DNA of 64,000 nt, taken from positions 34,691,366 through 34,755,365 of the forward strand of contig CAIIXF020000001.1 of the NCBI GenBank assembly GCA_903813345.2, given 5' to 3'. Positions 59,601 through 64,000 of the stretch are shown here, piece by piece (position 1 is the stretch's first letter; each line of letters opens with the position of its first letter). A program made the translations under genes and the position numbers. This DNA is from Owenia fusiformis (Eukaryota > Annelida > Polychaeta > Sabellida > Oweniidae). The notes beneath the pieces were generated by a model. That model was not told the DNA's origin. It saw only the letters and a program-made list of their open reading frames with translations, and searched no databases.

Positions 59601-62600
59601 TATTTTAAATAATTTAGCCTGCTCTGTCCAAATATGATACATCTTTGAATTTTTGAGAATACGAATGTCACTGGTGCCCCATTATTGGAGAATACGGTTG
59701 TGAAATGTCTTGGATCGGCATTTAACCGGTGTTTGGACTTTTAGTGGTGACAGATGCAAAAGGTATTTCGAAATACCAGAATGTTGAGGCTCTTCAGACG
59801 CTTACAGTAGGTCTCCAATATAAAGTGGGAAGAACTAAATAAGACTTATAGTGTCAAGAGCCTATTTTTTCCAAAAGAATTCAGTTAAACGTAGACCGAA
59901 AACAATAGCCTTGTTTGATTTTAATTATGTTGTCCCATTTCAGACCTTTTGTAGATTTGTGGTTAAATCAGTTGACCCGATTTCAGAATGTTGGCGAAAG
60001 TAATGGCAAAATATGCTTTTAGAACATTTTTTATCGAATTTCAGTAATATAATAAGACAGGTTTTATACCAATACATTACAATGCATGAAAAGAAAAGTT
60101 TATCATGTATTTGAAAATATAAACATATTACTTTGTAACCAAATTGCTGAAACTACACATTTAACTTAAAATACAACATTTTTCAGATGGCAGCATCAGT
60201 AACACCTCTTATTGAGGAGCTTGACCTCAGTGTCATCAGTGTTGGCGCAGAATGCATATTATGTACCTGGATGAAAACAGAAATGAACTGGATAAAATTT
60301 GTCAGTCTACCCATAAAGGTGTTCAACAGCTGATTGGTACTAGCGATCCCGATGCCACAAAACGCAAGATACTGTTGTGCGCGTTGTGTGAATTTAACAC
60401 CACACACAAAAATAGTCTTACAAAGCATATGTCCAGAAAGCACACCTCTGTTTATGATGTTTTTGAATGCGATCATTGTGGCAAGATTTATACAAGAACA
60501 CAAATGTGTACAAAATGTCCCCACCAATGGGTGATCCCATGAAATGGTTATCCTGAAAATGAGTAGACAAGACTTTACCAACACAATTTGAGGACTGAAA
60601 ATCCAAAATGGCCACCTTAAAATTTACCCAGAATGCCAAAAATTTAGTCAGTTCTAGATTTTCAAACTAAGAACCACCCCTGAAAATTTTTAATTGATCC
60701 GTCACACAGTTAACTAGAAAACATGTAAACAAGACTATACAGACAAGATTTTAGGATGGAAAATCCAAAATGGCTGCCTTGACATTTACCCAGAATGTCA
60801 TAAAACTAATCTGTTCCTAGATTTTCATACTAAGAATCATCCCTGAAAATATGACATTGATCTACCAAATGGTTCACCTGAAAACGCGTAGACAAGACTT
60901 TACAGACAAGATTTTTGGACAGAAAATCCAAAATGGCTGCCATGACATTTACACAGAATGCCAAAAAAGTAATCAGATGTAGATTTTCACACTAAGAATC
61001 ATCCCTGAAAATTTGAAATTGATCTACCAAACGGTTCACCTAAAAACGCGTAGACAAGACTTTACAGGCAAGATTTTAAGACGGAAAATCCAAAATGGCT
61101 GCCTTGACATTTATCTAGAATGCCAAAAAACTAATCAGATCTAGATTTTCATACTAAGAATCATCCCTAAAAATTTGAAATTGATCTACAGAACGGTTCA
61201 CCTGGAAATGCATAGACAAGACTTTACAGACAAGATTTTAGGACAGAAAATCCAAAATGGCTGCCTTGACATTTGCCCAGAATGCCAAAAAACTAATCAG
61301 TTCTACATTTTCATACTAAGAATCATCTCTGAAAATTTGAAATTGATCTACCAAACGGTTCACCTGAAAACGCGAAGACAAGACTTTACAGACAAGATTT
61401 TAGGACGGAAAATCCAAAATGGCTGCCTTGACATTTACCCAGAATGCCAAAAAACAAATCAGATCTAGATTTTTATACTAAGAATCATCCCTGAAAATTT
61501 GAAATTGATCCACCAAACGGTTCACCTGAAAACACGTAGACAAGACTTCACAGACAAGATTTTAGGACGGAAAAATCCAAAATGGCCGACAATAAAAAAG
61601 TGATTATGTGTTTTTGCTGATTTCTTCTTACAAAATTATCACATATAACTACTGTTAACAATAACATAGGCTTTTACAACAAAGTACATCTGAAATTATT
61701 TATAAAGCTACTAAATAGTTAAAGTATGAAAACTCAAAAACACCATTCAATATGATACAAAGTATTATCGTGCGCTAACTTTTCTTAAGACATTCAAAAT
61801 GGCTGACATGACTGAGCTAACAGGTCCAAAACCTAATCAGATCTAGAATGAAGTGAGCTGAACAAGATGTTAAAGTTTTAAAAGCAACTGTGAAGCCGTT
61901 TTTCTTAAAGTTTGCAGACAAGGATTTTAGCATTTGACTTCAAAATGGCCGACAGGAAGTAGGTATCGAGTTAAAATTTTTTCATCCACATCTGTATGCC
62001 CTCATAAGTTATCCCTGAAAATTTGAAGGTGACATCTGTAGCGGTTTTGGAGAAAACTCCCGGACGTACGGACAGACGGACGGACAGACAGACGGACGGA
62101 CAGACGGACGCGCCTAGGCCGACAATATGGCCCCACACTATGTGGTGGGGACATAAAAAGCAAGGACACCTTGAACGATCACGTTCGAGGATACCATAAT
62201 GGAGAGTTTAAGTGATCTCAATGCATACACTCGTATTATACACCGGTAACATTCCGATCACATCAATCAGTGGGCCGTGTTACACTCGTTTCCATGACAT
62301 TTCACAAGCGTATCCTCTGGGAAAAGATAAATCCTTCTCTTGCTCACTCTACGGGGGATCATATAAACTGAGATTTGGAGATCTTGTTCAGGTTAGCCAT
62401 AAAAAGGTTTGGGATTTGTTTTTTTCTACTGTGATATTAATGATTTGGCTCTAAGACGAGAAATCTGTACTTTCTGATTGATATTCCATTATGAACAGTT
62501 ACATTGCTAAAATAGCTCATGTTTAACATTTTTTTGTTACATTACTATTAAATACAGCATAAACTATATTCAACAAACACAATTTCAAAAAGGATAATAT

Positions 62601-63450
62601 AGAAGTTAACCTTTATTTTCCATTTTTAAGCAGCTGTGCCTCTCATGACTTTCCAAAACAGGTCATATTCGTAGCCTAAGAACCGGTCATACTCAATATA
62701 CGCGGATACTCTAGTATCCCGTGTGAATTGGTGCATCGTGAAGATATTGACTTTCCTACTAATGGCCAAGACCATTTCTTCTAGGCACATGTATAATATT
62801 TCTTTCATTATACTGGTTAGTGACATAACATAGTTCTGATATGTAGCAATGACATCATTATATAAAAGAAAATACTATGGCAGCAATAATACAATGATGA
62901 ACAAAACAAAACATTTATAGAAAATACAACAAAAAACACTGTTTCAAATGGTTGTCTTTTAGCAATTTTTCACTTTTTAGCATTGTTCTGGAACTGCTCC
63001 ACATACCTCTCACATCCGTAACCATAACAACCGTAACTTGAATACATTTAGACTATATGTAATGAAAGTTGGTAGATATATTGTAATATTGTTCCTCTAC
63101 AATCTGTAGCAATTTCATTTCAAAAAATCAAAATTTCTTAAAATAAGAGTATTTGTATCTTTACTTTCCGGACACCCTGTATAAACATGAACTAAACCCC
63201 TTATAAGGGAACTCTTCACAACATATTTGGACACATTTTGTCAAAAAATCAGCTAGATTGAAAAGAAAACCAATAAAATACAGCATTATTCCTGAAACAT
63301 ATGGAACACCCTGTAGATAACAAATGAACAACTTATGTGGTTTTATTGGACAAACTCACTGTTAACAACTTTATAGTCCATGGTTCCGGCTGGCCTTGGT
63401 CCCTTGTCTATGACACTGTCTATCACCGTCTTCTCAATCAACATACACAG
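44559..63450 (-). CDS. FAM91A1: FAM91A1, C-terminal three quarters
   Basis: Join (- strand) of 63450-63360, 58532-58470, 58077-57932, 57376-57264, 55860-55739, 53131-53043, 50458-49856, 47888-47819, 47440-46969, 45101-45032 and 44675-44559. The total of 1956 nt is in frame: 651 residues plus TAA; the first exons lie right of the window (human protein about 840 residues). FAM91A1 is a conserved Golgi protein that binds TBC1D23 in vesicle tethering at the trans-Golgi; it has no enzymatic motif. Hallmarks: [118 protein letters not shown] and [20 protein letters not shown]. The C-terminus stops earlier than human. Its introns carry most of the repeats between 45 and 63 kb. Identity is very secure. 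Confidence 0.95.
45032..45101 (-). CDS. FAM91A1: FAM91A1 exon
   Basis: 70 nt; encodes [18 protein letters not shown] and ISEHQ. Acceptor ttttttatag, donor GTATGTC. Confidence 0.85.
45297..46500 (-). mobile_element. Hairpin-ended element family, reverse copy 1
   Basis: The 3' end has hairpin GTACCCTGGGTAC then TGGGCTCACATGG. Tandem blocks of about 350 bp follow (AAATGGCTGAAAATA..., TTTGAACCAGGAGTCATAGG), and an ACGG tract lies near 46455-46492. The terminal GCTCAC hairpin of the 5' end is lost. Confidence 0.75.
46690..46905. mobile_element. Short AGGCCCGTAGCCAGG element
   Basis: Starts CAGGCCCGTAGCCAGG and ends GACTAGGGGCCTG, a short inverted terminal match. An inverted relative lies at 57490-57690. 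Contains a G-run (46850-46862). Confidence 0.65.
46969..47440 (-). CDS. FAM91A1: FAM91A1 exon, variable linker and [10 protein letters not shown] block
   Basis: 472 nt. Begins [18 protein letters not shown] and [12 protein letters not shown], passes through a Ser/Asp-rich, poorly conserved linker, and ends [20 protein letters not shown]. Confidence 0.93.
47819..47888 (-). CDS. FAM91A1: FAM91A1 exon
   Basis: 70 nt; [20 protein letters not shown] and DKS, phase 0 in, 1 out; donor GTATGTG. Confidence 0.88.
48291..49777 (+). mobile_element. Composite satellite-core element, + copy 1
   Basis: ACAAGAACACAAATGTGTAC left end, tandem 162-165 bp core (about five units), a unique 3' region (AAGCAACTGTGAAGCCG), ACGG tract, and the end CCCCACACTATGTGGTGGGG plus ACAT. 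ATGTCCCCACC near the left end is inverted at the right end. Confidence 0.85.
49856..50458 (-). CDS. FAM91A1: FAM91A1 exon, conserved core
   Basis: 201 codons in phase 0, from [20 protein letters not shown] to [10 protein letters not shown]; donor CAG|GTGGGT. Contains the most conserved FAM91 blocks: [35 protein letters not shown] and [12 protein letters not shown]. Confidence 0.96.
50621..52971 (-). mobile_element. Hairpin-ended element family, reverse copy 2, both ends present
   Basis: The 3' end hairpin GTACCATGGGTAC (50621-50633) is followed by TGGGCTCACATGG. At the other end lies an ACGG tract (52866-52940) and the 5' hairpin GCTCACCATGTGAGC (52957-52971). The interior has about six tandem blocks of 300-350 bp sharing GAACCAGGAGTCATAGGGG and GAATTTCGCGAGACAAAA. 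Confidence 0.85.
53043..53131 (-). CDS. FAM91A1: FAM91A1 exon
   Basis: 89 nt; [18 protein letters not shown] and [11 protein letters not shown]; donor GTAAGA. Confidence 0.95.
53506..55725 (+). mobile_element. Composite satellite-core element, + copy 2
   Basis: Longest copy: about eleven core units of about 162 bp (AATCCAAAATGGCTGCC recurs), with a higher-order duplication of about 650 bp (54030-54350 resembles 54680-54990), and the common 3' region and hairpin end. Confidence 0.85.
55739..55860 (-). CDS. FAM91A1: FAM91A1 exon, variable linker
   Basis: 122 nt; [16 protein letters not shown] then Ser/Thr/Glu-rich residues; donor GTTAGT, acceptor cactgcag. Confidence 0.85.
56211..56385. repeat. 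Long imperfect hairpin (foldback), about 77-bp arms
   Basis: ACAATTGTTGACCTCTCC...AAACTACTGTTGAC (56213-56286) is followed by AGAGACCGAAGGTCGAG and its inverted copy (about 56304-56380). The arms match at roughly 85 percent. The following 450 bases are AT-rich; GTTGACCGCTAATTGACC near 56779 may be a related piece. Confidence 0.8.
56390..57263. other. FAM91A1 intron, nothing recognised
   Basis: No supported feature apart from TATA-rich simple sequence near 56880-56920. Confidence 0.5.
57264..57376 (-). CDS. FAM91A1: FAM91A1 exon
   Basis: 113 nt; [18 protein letters not shown] and [15 protein letters not shown]. The donor is GTAAAA; reading on would hit a stop at once, which fixes the boundary. 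Confidence 0.93.
57490..57690. mobile_element. Short AGGCCCGTAGCCAGG-type element, inverted copy
   Basis: Inverted relative of 46690-46905 (shared TCAAAATCATGCAGTTTTTC, TGAGCACTTTTCAAG). Bounded by CAGGCC-like and GGGCCTG ends. Contains GGGGTCGAGCGACCCCCC, a G/C hairpin. Confidence 0.65.
57932..58077 (-). CDS. FAM91A1: FAM91A1 exon
   Basis: 146 nt; [38 protein letters not shown] and IDLQLVK; a winged-helix-like segment in FAM91 by my recollection. Acceptor actttcag. Confidence 0.94.
58470..58532 (-). CDS. FAM91A1: FAM91A1 exon
   Basis: 63 nt; [20 protein letters not shown]; donor GTAAGT. Confidence 0.92.
60187..60490 (+). pseudogene. C2H2 zinc-finger exon, 5' part, broken
   Basis: An acceptor-like tttttcag precedes ATG GCA GCA ([20 protein letters not shown]). 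After a frame shift near 60255 comes [20 protein letters not shown], then [19 protein letters not shown] and ECDHCGKIY. Two C2H2 fingers are visible; the second is cut after CGKIY by the element starting at 60492. A fragment of a DNA-binding protein gene carried inside the long-TIR element. Confidence 0.65.
60492..62154 (+). mobile_element. Composite satellite-core element, + copy 3, inserted in the zinc finger
   Basis: Same ends as copies 1 and 2 (ACAAGAAC... and GTGGGGACAT), about seven core units of about 162 bp, and the common 3' region from about 61590. Removing 60492-62154 restores C-x2-C-x12-H spacing of the host finger, so the insertion point is precise. Confidence 0.85.
62155..62215 (+). 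pseudogene. C2H2 zinc-finger exon, 3' part
   Basis: In the frame continuing from 60490 it reads [19 protein letters not shown], then TGA where a Cys codon would be expected before SQC. Completes the finger begun at 60463 and then dies at the stop. Confidence 0.6.
63360..63450 (-). CDS. FAM91A1: FAM91A1 exon, most 5' in window
   Basis: 91 nt; [18 protein letters not shown] and MDYKVVN; donor GTGAGT, acceptor tttttag. Earlier exons lie beyond 64000 or were not found in 63460-64000. Confidence 0.88.
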
Positions 63451-63459
63451 CTAAAAAGT

Positions 63460-64000
63460 AATCTTTGTTTTTACAATTTATAACTAGTCCATGGCGATGA
63501 CAAGTATCATCTTCACAAATTGACTTTATTGCGTTAGATATATCCCTAGAGATCTTGTCTACTTTAGATATTATGTCAATATCCTAGCATTAGCTAATGC
63601 AGTCCTGATAAATGGACCGAGCTTTTGGAGACTGTGATAAGAATGTATGTATCTGATATGGACAAACTTTCACTTATAAGTTATTTCCATTTATAACTGA
63701 CCACAGAGCATGCTTAAAACTGAATGTCCAGCTTCAGATGCTGTACAGAAAACCTGTCTAATCCAAATGCCTCAACATATAGGTCAATGAGAGATAACAA
63801 ATTTGGGACAAAGAAAATGTGTCCACATTGAGAGGTGTTCATATTAGAAGTGTTTGGATATACATGTTTCACTGTATGTACTATGCATGGTTCTTTAACA
63901 AAAAATACATGTATTAGCCAAAAATGGAAGAGGTGCCAGGGAAGGGGCAAAAGAAAAGGTAAAATGTGAGATTTTTGTGTTTGAATGAATGTTGACTACA
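63460..64000. other. FAM91A1 intron, nothing recognised
   Basis: No exon with FAM91 similarity was seen here; the rest of the gene must lie further right. Confidence 0.5.

Larger units (their letters stand above)
58632..63179. mobile_element. Long-TIR DNA element (Tc1/mariner-like ends), 4.5 kb with a nested insertion
   Basis: CAGGGTGTCCGGAAAGTA at the left end is inverted at the right end, both flanked by TA. Diverged inverted arms extend about 0.5-0.67 kb (58632-59306 and 62671-63179); the inner arm ends share TATCCGCGTATATTGAGTAT. The interior carries a broken C2H2 zinc-finger exon split by a composite repeat. No transposase motif was seen. It lies in a FAM91A1 intron. Confidence 0.8.

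Noticed and set aside
60183-60584. 133-codon - strand ORF
   Set aside because: Antisense of the zinc-finger exon and repeat border; no family motif.
61175-61468. 97-codon ORF with [20 protein letters not shown]
   Set aside because: Translation of the 162-bp satellite core; an inverted equivalent appears at 44-274.

Overview
This is a eukaryotic (animal) genomic window: genes are split by GT-AG introns, repeats are dense, and the recognisable proteins are metazoan. The repeat style (tracts of CCGT/ACGG, short-TIR or hairpin-ended non-coding elements with 135-165 bp tandem cores rich in ATGGCNGCC) is what I associate with molluscs, most likely a bivalve. That placement is inference; no species marker was seen.

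Two large conserved genes converge. On the + strand, 10637-39281 holds the 3' end of a HECT-type ubiquitin ligase gene closest to HECTD4: 8 exons, 504 residues in window, catalytic Cys 38 residues from the end. On the - strand, 63450-44559 holds the last 11 coding exons of FAM91A1 (651 residues), whose product is known as a trans-Golgi adaptor partner of the TBC1D23/golgin tether. The splice phases of both genes sum to exact open frames across all exons.

The 20.4-kb HECTD4 intron 14274-34689 contains two antisense nested genes: a two-exon GT31 (beta-1,3-glycosyltransferase fold) gene at 19839-17189, and a secreted collagen-like gene at 31605-24673 (signal peptide, coiled coil, about 120 Gly-X-Y triplets, terminal thrombospondin type-1 domain). 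The collagen exon has two one-base frame breaks in homopolymers.

Region by region: 1-8.4 kb is repeat territory (162-bp satellite-core element, broken CR1/L2-like retrotransposon, RT fragment, degenerate minisatellite). 8.4-8.9 kb has an unidentified - strand exon-like ORF. 8.9-10.6 kb is a TIR-bearing element with tandem core. 10.6-39.4 kb is HECTD4 with its nested genes. 39.4-44.5 kb is convergent intergenic DNA with a MITE and a 42-bp minisatellite. 44.5-63.5 kb is FAM91A1, whose introns are filled with three element families, one inserted inside a zinc-finger exon carried by a 4.5-kb long-TIR element.

The strongest unexpected signals are structural. Non-coding element families end in short hairpins whose stems change by compensatory substitutions. 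The 147-bp block holding the catalytic-Cys exon end plus its 5' splice site is amplified five-fold in HECTD4. A composite repeat has inserted into a C2H2 finger with no visible target duplication.
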